Assembly: GCF_000189275.1 (NCBI RefSeq)
Contig: NZ_AEVT01000096.1
Span: 1-64,000, forward strand
Reading direction: 5' to 3'
Source of the DNA: Vibrio sinaloensis DSM 21326
GTDB lineage: Bacteria > Pseudomonadota > Gammaproteobacteria > Enterobacterales > Vibrionaceae
Length of the DNA stretch: 64,000 bases
Both the position numbers and the translations under genes were made by a program. The notes below the pieces were generated by a model. That model was given only the letters and a program-made list of their open reading frames with translations, was not told the origin of the DNA and did no database searches. Position 1 is the stretch's first letter. Each line of letters starts with the position of its first letter. Shown piece by piece: positions 27,992-36,427 of the stretch.

Positions 27992-29027
27992 GGGATTGTT
28001 CTCCTTTTACTTCCGGTGCCACTGACTGCTTTAGTTCATTCCGCTCTTTTTCCATCATCTCTTGGTACCAAAGATCATGGTGCTCTTTCGCCCAAGTCTC
28101 ATCCACTTCACCGGTGACCATTCCTTCAAGTGCCCCTTCCATACCGAACAGACCGATATAGATGTGGAACACAAAGCCACAAATAAGGATCAGAGCCGCT
28201 AACATGTGGACAAGGTTCGACAATTCCATATCACGGCGGGTCTGGCCAAAGATTGGGAAATCTAACACTAGGCCACTTAGCGCTACGACAGACCCGACTA
28301 CGATGAGTAGCCAGAACAACGCTTTTTCACCTGCATTTGAGAACTCCGCTGATGGGTGTGAGCCTTTGTGTTTACCCACCATGCCACCGAGCTTCATAAA
28401 CCAAGTGATATCCACCTTCTTAAAGATCGACTTGCGCCACCACTTAATCAGCACGCATAGCAGTAACACATAGAAGATAGGGCCAATGTAGTTATGGTAT
28501 TGCTTCGCCAACATGATGATGAAGCCCCAAAGCTCTGATGGAATGTACGGCTTAAGGAAATGTTTGCCGTAAACCAACATCAGCCCGCTAAACGCGAGTG
28601 TTAAGAAGGTAAAGGCCATACTCCAGTGCAAGGCACGATCCAACCGAGACCAGCGTTTGATCTTTTTGCCTGTTCTTGGCGCACTTAACATAAGCGGACC
28701 AATGACTATATACATTAAGGTAACGAAAGCGATACTACCGAAAATCGCCACAGCTCCCGCTGGTGACATCCATTTCTCTTTCAGAATGTACCAGGTTTGA
28801 CCTGGGGTACTGATTAGCATTCCATGCTCAGGGAACTGAGACGTCGTGTAGCCCTCTTCGCCTTGACGAACTTGACGCCAGAAATCGGCGCCTGCCAATT
28901 GGGTCATTTCACGTTGTGCAACTTCAGACTCTTTTTGCTCAGCATGCGCAGGCAGCGATAAAGCAAAGAGTAATGCTGCCATCATTGACAGCATTACAAG
29001 AGATGCACGTTTAAACATTGAAAACAT
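27978..29027 (-). CDS. fdhI: Formate dehydrogenase cytochrome b556 (gamma) subunit
   Basis: 349 residues. A signal-like N-terminal helix (1-29, ending AHAEQ), a ~60-residue periplasmic segment, a hydrophobic segment near 90-112, then the gamma-subunit core with four helices and haem-ligand histidines (RALHWSMAFTFLTLAFSGL; QYHNYIGPIFY; LVHMLAALILICGFVFHIYIG). It passes electrons from the iron-sulfur subunit to quinone. Longer at the N-terminus than E. coli FdnI, as is usual for this class. SD GGAGAG precedes the ATG. Confidence 0.9.
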   Translation of the reverse strand: MFSMFKRASLVMLSMMAALLFALSLPAHAEQKESEVAQREMTQLAGADFWRQVRQGEEGYTTSQFPEHGMLISTPGQTWYILKEKWMSPAGAVAIFGSIAFVTLMYIVIGPLMLSAPRTGKKIKRWSRLDRALHWSMAFTFLTLAFSGLMLVYGKHFLKPYIPSELWGFIIMLAKQYHNYIGPIFYVLLLCVLIKWWRKSIFKKVDITWFMKLGGMVGKHKGSHPSAEFSNAGEKALFWLLIVVGSVVALSGLVLDFPIFGQTRRDMELSNLVHMLAALILICGFVFHIYIGLFGMEGALEGMVTGEVDETWAKEHHDLWYQEMMEKERNELKQSVAPEVKGEQSHEQA

Positions 29028-29041
29028 GAATCTCTCCAGTG

Positions 29042-29650
29042 TTAGCTTTTCGTTGCGTCGTAAGACAAGTCATTACCGTCAGTCCAGCCAGCGCCTTTAG
29101 CACCACGCTCTACAACACGTTGACGGAAGATGTCAGACACCTTCTCAGCATCACCGGCCAACAGCGCTTTGGTTGAACATAGTGAAGCACACATTGGCAG
29201 CTTACCTTCAGCAATACGGTTCGCACCGTACTTCTGACGCTCTTCAACCGAGCCCGCTTCCGTTTCAGGGCCACCTGCACAGAAGGTACATTTGTCCATT
29301 TTGCCGCGCTCACCAAACGCTTCCTGTTTAGGGAACTGCGGTGCACCAAACGGACAAGCAAACAGGCAGTAGCCACAACCGATACAAAGATCTTTGTTGT
29401 GCAGCACGATGCCATCTTCTGTGTGCTCGAAACAGTCCGCCGGACAAACCGCCATACAAGGTGCATCTGTACAGTGCATACAAGCAACAGAAATCGAGTT
29501 CTCACCCGGTTCACCATCGTTCAAAGTAACGACTCGGCGACGTTGGATACCCCACTCTAACGCGTCATCGTTTTCGTTCTTACACGCAGTGACACAGCCG
29601 TTACATTCGATACAGCGCTTGGTGTCACAAAGGAATTTCATTCTAGCCAT
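29042..29650 (-). CDS. fdhB: Formate dehydrogenase iron-sulfur (beta) subunit
   Basis: 202 residues with the four Cys groups of a 4x[4Fe-4S] subunit: CIECNGCVTACKNEN, CMHCTDAPCMAVCPADC, CIGCGYCLFACPFGAPQF, and CTFC with CASLC. Lacks the C-terminal membrane anchor of E. coli FdnH, consistent with the separate FDH3-type family. Shuttles electrons between FdhA and the cytochrome b subunit. 11 bases from fdhA. Confidence 0.92.
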   Translation of the reverse strand: MARMKFLCDTKRCIECNGCVTACKNENDDALEWGIQRRRVVTLNDGEPGENSISVACMHCTDAPCMAVCPADCFEHTEDGIVLHNKDLCIGCGYCLFACPFGAPQFPKQEAFGERGKMDKCTFCAGGPETEAGSVEERQKYGANRIAEGKLPMCASLCSTKALLAGDAEKVSDIFRQRVVERGAKGAGWTDGNDLSYDATKS

Positions 29651-29661
29651 TTGTTGACTCC

Positions 29662-32517
29662 TTAAGCTTTGCGAATGTTACATAGGGTGACTTTGGTTTC
29701 CTGCATTTGCGTGACAGGGTCATAACCGTAAGTCGTGGCGATGTTGGCAGATTCACCAATAACATATGGGTCCGTACCTTCTGGGTATTTGCCGCGAAGA
29801 TCTTCACCTTGGAACTTGCCGCCGAAGTGGAATGGAATAAATGCCATACCCGGTTTAACGCGTCGCGTGACCATGGCTTTGACATGGATGCGGCCTTTTT
29901 CTGCGCCTTCAACCCAAACCATTTCACCATCTTTGAAGCCAAGGTCATTGGCATCTTTCGGGTTCACCTCAACAAACATTTCTTGTTGAAGCTCAGCTAG
30001 CCATGGGTTTGAACGCGTCTCTTCACCACCACCTTCGTACTCAACCAGACGACCCGAGGTTAGGATAATTGGGTACTCACCCGATACATCTTTATCTTGA
30101 ATAGACTTGTACATAGTCGGTAGACGGTAGATAGACTCGCTGTCGTCCCATGTTGGGTAATCCGCAACAAGGTCACGACGTGGTGTGTAAAGTGGCTCAC
30201 GGTGAAGTGGTACTCGGTCAGGGAAAGTCCAAACCACAGCGCGAGCTTTCGCGTTACCGAAAGGAATACAGCCATGCTTGATTGCAACACGCTGAATACC
30301 GCCAGATAGGTCTGTCTTCCAGTTTTTACCTTCCGCTGCTGCTTTTTCTTCAGCGGTTAGATCATCCCACCAACCAAGAGATTTCAGCAGTTTGTCGCTA
30401 AATTCTGGGTAGCCATCTTCGATTTCACAGCCTTTTGAGTAGCTATCTTCGGCAAGGATATTAGTGCCTTCGAATTCAACGCCAAAACGTGCGCGGAAGT
30501 TACCGCCCCCTTGAGCCACTGGCTTAGACGTATCGTAAAGAATATGCGTACCAGGGTGCTTCATTTCCGGTGTCCCCCAACATGGCCAAGGTAGACCGTA
30601 GGTTTCACCGTGAGCAACACCACCTTCAGCTTCTAGTGACGTTTTGTGGAATGTGTGCCAGTTCTGTTGGTGCGCTTTTAAACGCTCTGGGCTTTGACCT
30701 GTGTAACCGATCGTCCACATACCGCGGTTAAATTCACGGGTAATGTCTTCGATAACAGGTTGGTTGTTTTCCACCTTCACATTCTTGAACAGCTGATCTG
30801 CAAAACCGAGCTTTTTGGTCAACAAGTACATGATTTCGTGGTCAGGTTTTGAATCAAACAGAGGGTCAACGACTTTGTCACGCCACTGAATAGAGCGGTT
30901 AGATGCGGTGACACTGCCGTAAGTTTCAAACTGAGTTGTTGCAGGTAGAAGATAAACATCGTCGGTGCGATCGTTCATTACTGCCGCGACCGTTGGGTAT
31001 GGGTCAACAATCACCATCATATCGAGTTTCTTCATGGCCTTACGCATTTCCACCCCACGAGTTTGTGAGTTGACTGCGTGACCCCAGTAGAACATAGCGC
31101 GAATGTTGTCATTCTGCTCCATGTTATCTTTGTTCTCTAAGACACCGTCGATCCAACGCGATACTGGAATACCCATGTTATTCATCGGCTTTTTGCCACG
31201 GTATTCACTTTGGTCAAAACGTTTCTGAACCCAGTCGTGCTCAAGGTCCCAGACTTTAGACCAGTGTTTCCATGCACCATCTGAAAGGCCGTAGTAACCA
31301 GGAAGAGTATGAGAAAGAACGCCAAGGTCTGTTGCCCCCTGCACGTTATCGTGACCGCGGAAGATATTCGCGCCGCCGCCAGATTTACCCATGTTGCCAA
31401 GCGCAAGTTCAAGGACACAGTAAGCACGTGTGTTGTTGTTACCCGTGGTGTGTTGAGTCCCCCCCATACACCAAACCACGCACCCAGGACGGTTTTCTGA
31501 AAGCAGTTTAGCGGTTTTGTATACGTCGGCTTCAGCTACGCCAGTCACGCGTTCCACTTCCGCAGGGCTCCACTTCGCGACTTCTTCACGGATCTCATCC
31601 ATACCAAACACGCGTTGGCGGATGAACTCTTTGTCTTCCCACTTATTCGCGAAAACGTGCCATAAAATGCCCCAGATGAATGCGACATCTGAACCCGGGC
31701 GAAGTGAAACATAGTGGTCCGATTTAGCCGCAGTGCGCGTGCGACGCGGGTCAGCCACCACGATCTTACAGTTGTTCTTCTCTTTAGCGATCAGGATATG
31801 CTGCATCGCGACCGGGTGAGCTTCTGCAGGGTTAGATCCAATGAATAGCATCGACTTACAGTTATGCATGTCATTGAACGAGTTTGTCATCGCGCCGTAA
31901 CCCCAAGTGTTTGCTACACCTGCTACGGTTGTTGAGTGACAGATACGCGCTTGGTGGTCAACGTTATTTGTTCCCCATAGAGAGGCCATTTTACGGAACA
32001 TATACGCTTGTTCGTTACTGTGCTTCGCGCTGCCAAGCCAGTAAACGGAATCTGGGCCTGACTCTTTACGGATATCAAGGACCTTGTTACCGATCTCTTC
32101 AATCGCTTGATCCCAAGAGAGCTTCTTCCACTTACCACCTTCAAGCTTCATTGGGTATTTAAGACGACGTTCACCGTGGCCGTGTTCGCGCAACGCAGCG
32201 CCTTTTGCACAATGTCCACCAGCATTAAACGGGTGATCAAATGCCGGCTCTTGACCTGTCCACACGCCATTTTGTACTTCAGCGTAGATCCCACAACCTA
32301 CCGAGCAGTGTGAACAAATCGTACGTTTGATCTCAGTTTTTGCATTTGGATCAATCGATTTTGCCTGCGCTTTTTTGATCATACCCGGAGCAAACAAACT
32401 CGCTCCTACGACGGCACCACCAGCAGCAAGTGAGCTGTTTTTCATGAACGCGCGTCGCGATACACCTAATTGGTTTTGCTCTTTGCTCACAGTATCGGAG
32501 CGTTTAACTAGTTTCAT
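29662..32517 (-). CDS. fdhA: Formate dehydrogenase catalytic (alpha) subunit, Cys-type
   Basis: 951 residues. Twin-arginine signal (SRRAFMKNSSL, about 20-30), a [4Fe-4S] site with Cys68, Cys71, Cys75 and Cys103, and the bis-MGD Mo/W domains. The catalytic position that is selenocysteine in E. coli FdnG is Cys193 here (RICHSTTVAG), so no SECIS element is needed. His194 follows, as in the family. Oxidises formate to CO2 in the periplasm. The cofactor needs Mo or W, whose uptake and insertion genes lie 20 kb away and share a regulatory dyad with this operon. Confidence 0.95.
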   Translation of the reverse strand: MKLVKRSDTVSKEQNQLGVSRRAFMKNSSLAAGGAVVGASLFAPGMIKKAQAKSIDPNAKTEIKRTICSHCSVGCGIYAEVQNGVWTGQEPAFDHPFNAGGHCAKGAALREHGHGERRLKYPMKLEGGKWKKLSWDQAIEEIGNKVLDIRKESGPDSVYWLGSAKHSNEQAYMFRKMASLWGTNNVDHQARICHSTTVAGVANTWGYGAMTNSFNDMHNCKSMLFIGSNPAEAHPVAMQHILIAKEKNNCKIVVADPRRTRTAAKSDHYVSLRPGSDVAFIWGILWHVFANKWEDKEFIRQRVFGMDEIREEVAKWSPAEVERVTGVAEADVYKTAKLLSENRPGCVVWCMGGTQHTTGNNNTRAYCVLELALGNMGKSGGGANIFRGHDNVQGATDLGVLSHTLPGYYGLSDGAWKHWSKVWDLEHDWVQKRFDQSEYRGKKPMNNMGIPVSRWIDGVLENKDNMEQNDNIRAMFYWGHAVNSQTRGVEMRKAMKKLDMMVIVDPYPTVAAVMNDRTDDVYLLPATTQFETYGSVTASNRSIQWRDKVVDPLFDSKPDHEIMYLLTKKLGFADQLFKNVKVENNQPVIEDITREFNRGMWTIGYTGQSPERLKAHQQNWHTFHKTSLEAEGGVAHGETYGLPWPCWGTPEMKHPGTHILYDTSKPVAQGGGNFRARFGVEFEGTNILAEDSYSKGCEIEDGYPEFSDKLLKSLGWWDDLTAEEKAAAEGKNWKTDLSGGIQRVAIKHGCIPFGNAKARAVVWTFPDRVPLHREPLYTPRRDLVADYPTWDDSESIYRLPTMYKSIQDKDVSGEYPIILTSGRLVEYEGGGEETRSNPWLAELQQEMFVEVNPKDANDLGFKDGEMVWVEGAEKGRIHVKAMVTRRVKPGMAFIPFHFGGKFQGEDLRGKYPEGTDPYVIGESANIATTYGYDPVTQMQETKVTLCNIRKA

Positions 32518-32527
32518 CGGTTAGCTC

Positions 32528-32725
32528 CTATAGTGTTTCGTAGTAGTCACGAATATGTTGTGTTTCGTGATAACCCGTTTTCTTCTCGTCTTGTTTCACT
32601 TCGACAGATTCTGCAGCGCTAGCCGCTTTGGTGGTGCCAGCGACTACGGCTCCAGCAACTGCTGCGGTGGTCAAGCCTTTGAGAAGATCTCTACGGCTCT
32701 GATTTAACTCTTTATTATCTTTCAT
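32528..32725 (-). CDS. Formate dehydrogenase-region twin-arginine protein
   Basis: 65 residues: a twin-arginine motif (QSRRDLLKGL, 9-18), a hydrophobic AAVAGAVVAG segment and a short charged tail (GYHETQHIRDYYETL). This is the small 'formate dehydrogenase region TAT target' family found just upstream of fdhA. Its function is unknown; a role as a third, small export partner or a chaperone-recognised subunit is inferred from position. 10 bases from fdhA. Confidence 0.85.
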   Translation of the reverse strand: MKDNKELNQSRRDLLKGLTTAAVAGAVVAGTTKAASAAESVEVKQDEKKTGYHETQHIRDYYETL

Positions 32726-32773
32726 TATTGCTTCCTTACCCTTTTCAGTAGGTATTGCTATCGACGTGAAACG

Positions 32774-33409
32774 CTATTGCTGAGGCTGCTCATACTCAGT
32801 CACGTTTTTCACATCAATTTTTAATTTGTTCTTACTACTCTGTAAGTTGGCACTAAAGCGCACTTGCTCTAGCGTCATAAAAGCTTGTGTCAGTTCAGCC
32901 ACAGCCAGATAGAAGTTCGCGTGTTTCGCCTGCGTAAGCTGCTTCACCAGTGAATTGAACCAAGTGCCCAAGTGCTTGTTGAAAAACACTTGTTGTAGCT
33001 CTTCTTCTTCATTGCTAAGAACAGACATCACTTCACATAACGCAGAGAAATGGTCCTCTGGCTCTTTAACTTCTTCCTCACGCTCTAAACCGAGAAGACC
33101 TAGATCATGACGAACAGACGCTAACGGTTTTTCCATCAAGGAGCCTGTTAAGTGCCAAGAAGCAAAAGGCACCACTTCACCGCGACCTATGCCAATAAAC
33201 AGTTCTTGATATTCATCCTCGAGCGCTTCTGGGTTACTTGATAGCGCAGCCGATTTCACTGTTTGCCACGCTCGTTGCATAGCACTGTCTGACAGCTCGG
33301 TTTCTAGTTGAGACAAAAACTCAATCAGCTCTGGCGTTGGCTGTTGACGATAGAGCGTAGAAAGGATCAAGTAGATATCGGCACGAATTGATTGTTGTTG
33401 GTTATCCAT
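32774..33409 (-). CDS. TorD/DmsD-family chaperone for formate dehydrogenase
   Basis: 211 residues, all helical. The EYQELFIGIGRGEVVPFASWHLTG segment (about 64-88, in two parts: YQELFIG and PFASW) is the family hallmark. Such chaperones hold the twin-arginine leader and guide molybdopterin insertion, here most probably for FdhA. 10 bases downstream of the ferredoxin-like gene. Confidence 0.85.
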   Translation of the reverse strand: MDNQQQSIRADIYLILSTLYRQQPTPELIEFLSQLETELSDSAMQRAWQTVKSAALSSNPEALEDEYQELFIGIGRGEVVPFASWHLTGSLMEKPLASVRHDLGLLGLEREEEVKEPEDHFSALCEVMSVLSNEEEELQQVFFNKHLGTWFNSLVKQLTQAKHANFYLAVAELTQAFMTLEQVRFSANLQSSKNKLKIDVKNVTEYEQPQQ

Positions 33410-33419
33410 TATTCACACC

Positions 33420-35081
33420 TTAGTAATTCAGTTGTTTCGTTGGGTCATCAGCCATCGCTTCGAACATGTCAACCACACGGCAATCCTCACACATCGCAAT
33501 TCGGTTCACAGCCGCTTCATCAGCAAAGTGGGAGTGACCGCGTAACTTACTTTGCAGCATGTCAATCATTGACTGAGGGGCAAATGGTTTGTGGCAACGA
33601 ACGCATTCAGCCGCTTTCTCCTGATGGATAACTTTGGCTTGTTGACGACTCTCTTGGTCCCAGTTCATTCTTGGCGTCATCGTAAGAACTTGCTCCGGGC
33701 ACGCTTTAGTACATAAGCCGCATTGAATACAGTCTTGTTCAATAAATTGAAGAGAAGGCGAAGCGCCATCGGTGTGAAGTGCACGTGTTGGGCAAACCGC
33801 GACGCAACTCATACAAAGCGTGCAGTCTTTACTTTCGCAGCTGATGTTTCCGTAAGGTGCGTTGGTAGGCATCTCAACGATGTTCTCTACCGGAATGCGT
33901 GATTGAGCCAGTGCATCTAATGAAGTAAACAGACGCTGGCGTTTATTTCCTTCTAAATCGCCCAATGCCAAATCAAACGACTCTGTACAAAGGGTTGGAG
34001 AGCCTTCTCGAAGTGACTCCAAATAAAGAATATCAATGCTTTCTTTGGCAATCCCCAACTGGGTTAAAAGCTCTTGAGCAATGGCCACTTCGTTATTCAA
34101 AACGCGTAGAATGGTTTCTGGCATGAATCGGCTAGCAGCAAACAAAACTTGAGTAGCGCCATTAGTTAATGCGGCAAACCAAGAATCGATCCCGACGGAT
34201 GGAAGCTCCTCAACGATCAGAGGAATGACATTATCAGGCAGCGCTTTCAGTGCCATGACATTGTAGTGCTCATGACGAGAACTACAGATAAGAACGATTG
34301 GATCCGTTCCGCCAGCTTGTTCATAGTTAGCTAACGTGCGTTCTACAAACTTTTGTGTCTCTTGTGGGTTCGGTAACGCATAGTGAATGGCTTCAGTTGG
34401 ACATGCCGTAGCACAGGTTCCGACCCCTTGACACAAATAGGGGTTAATTTCGATTCGGTGACCCGTTTTGTCATTTCCCTCACTAGATAGAGCGCCCGCC
34501 GGACATGCGTCAACACAGCGATCGCAACCTTTCACTCCTCGTGAGCTATGAGCACACAAATCCGTATCTAAACGAAAGAACTTAGGCTTATCGAACGTTC
34601 CCATTAAGGTAGGGATCTCTTCTAGTGCCTCAGCGAGCTTAGGGTATCCGCGACCAACCGGATAATAGCCCGGTACAGGCACTTCTTCTTTCATACAGCT
34701 GTCGAGACAGAGATCCAAAACCACGTCGAAACAGTCATGATTGATAGCAACCTTCGCCAGTTTATTGGTGGTTCCTTTGTTGTCGATAACAACATTGAAC
34801 GTACCTAAGAATCCTGAAACTTGAACACTGCTTGCGTAATAGATATTAGGGTTTGTCCCTTGCTCGCCATCTGTAGAAAGCAAGGTTAAGCTGCTCATTT
34901 GGCTTAGCTGCTCTGCGGCACTTTCGATAATCGCAGTAGGTCCAACGATAAGAGTATTACCGCCACTTTCATAGCTAACCGTAGGAGGGATTAGGTTGGT
35001 CAACTCCACGGTATTTTCAAACGCATATAAGCGCGCCTTACCGTTGGAAGAAGTAGATTGTTGTAGTAGTTGTTTTAGCAT
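33420..35081 (-). CDS. Multi-cluster 4Fe-4S ferredoxin-type protein, first gene of fdh operon
   Basis: 553 residues, cytoplasmic. It carries CDRCVDACPAGAL and CATACPTEAI in the first half and CTLCMSCVAVCPTRAL and CIQCGLCTKACPEQVL in the second, plus CVRCH and CEDC near the C-terminus. A protein of this layout opens the formate dehydrogenase operon in many vibrios; it may deliver electrons or sulfur during assembly, but no function is established. A sigma-54 promoter and two 19-bp dyads lie upstream. Confidence 0.8.
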   Translation of the reverse strand: MLKQLLQQSTSSNGKARLYAFENTVELTNLIPPTVSYESGGNTLIVGPTAIIESAAEQLSQMSSLTLLSTDGEQGTNPNIYYASSVQVSGFLGTFNVVIDNKGTTNKLAKVAINHDCFDVVLDLCLDSCMKEEVPVPGYYPVGRGYPKLAEALEEIPTLMGTFDKPKFFRLDTDLCAHSSRGVKGCDRCVDACPAGALSSEGNDKTGHRIEINPYLCQGVGTCATACPTEAIHYALPNPQETQKFVERTLANYEQAGGTDPIVLICSSRHEHYNVMALKALPDNVIPLIVEELPSVGIDSWFAALTNGATQVLFAASRFMPETILRVLNNEVAIAQELLTQLGIAKESIDILYLESLREGSPTLCTESFDLALGDLEGNKRQRLFTSLDALAQSRIPVENIVEMPTNAPYGNISCESKDCTLCMSCVAVCPTRALHTDGASPSLQFIEQDCIQCGLCTKACPEQVLTMTPRMNWDQESRQQAKVIHQEKAAECVRCHKPFAPQSMIDMLQSKLRGHSHFADEAAVNRIAMCEDCRVVDMFEAMADDPTKQLNY

Positions 35082-35122
35082 TGCTCGCTTCCAGTTCTAA
35101 TTTACTAAGAACACGAATATTC

Positions 35123-35134
35123 ACTCAGCTGAGT
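35123..35134. repeat. 12-bp palindrome ACTCAGCTGAGT near the fdh start point
   Basis: Perfect palindrome that covers the expected transcription start of the sigma-54 promoter (about 35127, minus strand). A repressor site is possible. Confidence 0.35.
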
Positions 35135-35138
35135 AATA

Positions 35139-35153
35139 GCAAATGCTGTACCA
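35139..35153 (-). promoter_or_regulatory. Sigma-54 promoter of the formate dehydrogenase operon
   Basis: Minus strand TGGTACAGCATTTGC: GG-N10-GC, with TTTGC at -12 and TGGTAC at -24. It ends 58 bp before the start codon at 35081 and has two dyads about 80 and 140 bp further upstream. Confidence 0.7.
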
Positions 35154-35221
35154 ACTTTTATTTTTCATTAAATCAATAGGTTAACGACATAAATCGTTAT
35201 GTAGAATGGAATAAAAAACGA

Positions 35222-35240
35222 GTGAGACAAAATGTCCCAC
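35222..35240. promoter_or_regulatory. 19-bp dyad A, proposed enhancer of the fdh operon
   Basis: GTGAGACAAAATGTCCCAC: arms of 8 bp around AAA with one mismatch. Centre about 104 bp upstream of the expected start of the sigma-54 promoter. Same motif as sites B, C and D. Confidence 0.7.
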
Positions 35241-35271
35241 CCGCTTAACTGATGAAGTAGTCAAAATGTAC

Positions 35272-35760
35272 CTAATTATTGTGTGGTATATTTTGTCCCA
35301 CCTCCGATTGGTCATCTTCGACGGGCGTGTTTTCCGTTTCAGGGTCCATACTATTGGAATCGACGGCTTCAGGGACGTTTGATTCCTCGGTTTCGCTCTC
35401 TTCTTGATTCAACCAGTCTCTCAGCTTTCCAGCGACTTCACTCGATAAGGACTTAACTGATTGGTAATCATGATCATAGTCATTAAGTCGGTCAACTTCG
35501 CTAAACTCCCCTGAGAGAAATAACTTACGCAACGCGGCCTTCTTGACTGAGGATTCGACCTCCGAGGCCAATAAACTGGCAACACTAGGTTCGTTCTCTA
35601 TGTCTTGCGAATCTATATGGCCTTCAAGCTCAATCGGTTCTTGTTGCGTCAATACCTCGGGCTCTTGCGCCTCTGTATCTGATTGTTCAGACACGGTATC
35701 CGCATCGGTATCTTGTTCTAATTTACGCTGAGACCAGCGACTCAGAAAACTAGTTGCCAC
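35272..35760 (-). CDS. DUF3306 protein of formate dehydrogenase cluster
   Basis: 162 residues, very acidic, few predicted structured parts except SFLSRWSQRKLEQ at the N-terminus and a central helix (KKAALRKLFLSGEFSEVDRLNDYDHDY). DUF3306 proteins occur with DUF3305 in formate dehydrogenase loci; function unknown, cytoplasmic. Its start overlaps the DUF3305 gene by 11 bases. Its last codons contain dyad B. Confidence 0.75.
   Translation of the reverse strand: MATSFLSRWSQRKLEQDTDADTVSEQSDTEAQEPEVLTQQEPIELEGHIDSQDIENEPSVASLLASEVESSVKKAALRKLFLSGEFSEVDRLNDYDHDYQSVKSLSSEVAGKLRDWLNQEESETEESNVPEAVDSNSMDPETENTPVEDDQSEVGQNIPHNN
35283..35301. promoter_or_regulatory. 19-bp dyad B, proposed enhancer of the fdh operon
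   Basis: Minus strand GTGGGACAAAATATACCAC, inside the last codons of the DUF3306 gene, 61 bp (centre to centre) from dyad A. Weaker second arm. Confidence 0.55.
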
Positions 35761-36214
35761 TTGCTCTACCCGCCCCTTTACGCTTTTTACGACGTTGTTC
35801 TAACAGTTCACCATGTCGGCCAATAAAAGCTTCCATCCAAGCCTGAACAGGCAAAGGCATATCGTTCGATAGCACCAAGTAATCGCCATCCATGTATTGC
35901 CCTGCAACACTTTGTGAGGCTGTTAAGCTGACAATGTTTGGCTGACTGTCTTCTTCAACATTATCAAGAATAAGGAACAGTTTCGGTTGCTGTGAACTGA
36001 GATTAAAACGATAGTCTGTACGTTCGTCGCGATGCAATTGCAAAGCAGTTACGCGTTCGTTTACCTTATCTGGGGAGAGATTAAAGCCAGCTAGCTGCCA
36101 TTGTGTCGTAACCCAAATACCTGTCGAGATTTCGTGGGAGACAAGATCGCACTCGATAGACCAGATTTGCTCGTTTTTTTCCAATATGGTTCGTGCAGCG
36201 TGTTGTTGTGACAT
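35750..36214 (-). CDS. DUF3305 protein of formate dehydrogenase cluster
   Basis: 154 residues, cytoplasmic. The GIWVTTQWQLAGF segment and the later ALQLHRDERTDYRFNLSS strand are typical of DUF3305, which accompanies DUF3306 and fdhD in formate dehydrogenase loci. Function unknown. Divergent from fdhD. Confidence 0.75.
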   Translation of the reverse strand: MSQQHAARTILEKNEQIWSIECDLVSHEISTGIWVTTQWQLAGFNLSPDKVNERVTALQLHRDERTDYRFNLSSQQPKLFLILDNVEEDSQPNIVSLTASQSVAGQYMDGDYLVLSNDMPLPVQAWMEAFIGRHGELLEQRRKKRKGAGRASGN

Positions 36215-36252
36215 GGTTTACCTGCCTGTTTTTATCTTTCGCCAATGACTAA

Positions 36253-36267
36253 GCAATATTTATACCC
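36253..36267 (-). promoter_or_regulatory. Possible sigma-54 promoter of DUF3305/DUF3306
   Basis: Minus strand GGGTATAAATATTGC has GG-N10-GC and TTGC, but the -24 element is poor and no 19-bp dyad was found upstream. Confidence 0.3.
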
Positions 36268-36290
36268 GGATATACCCGGATATATCTGGG
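36261..36290. repeat. Three 10-bp tandem repeats between DUF3305 and fdhD
   Basis: TATACCCGGA, TATACCCGGA and TATATCTGGG in direct succession, one helical turn each, in a divergent promoter region. This phasing is typical of cooperative regulator binding; the protein is unknown. Confidence 0.5.
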
Positions 36291-36427
36291 TTAACATTGA
36301 ATGTAGTTGCTTATCATGGGATAAGTTAAGATGAAAACGTGAAAACATGACGCAAACTAACTAAGGAATGGTATTTGCAAGCATACTGTTCCAGAAATAA
36401 TAACCAACTCTATCAATAGGACTGCTC

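Noticed and set aside
31939-31945. Selenocysteine codon in fdhA
   Set aside because: The catalytic residue is a normal Cys codon within an uninterrupted frame; no in-frame TGA was found.
32107-32313. Opposite-strand frames inside fdhA
   Set aside because: Shadow frames of a strongly conserved gene; no ribosome binding site or family resemblance.
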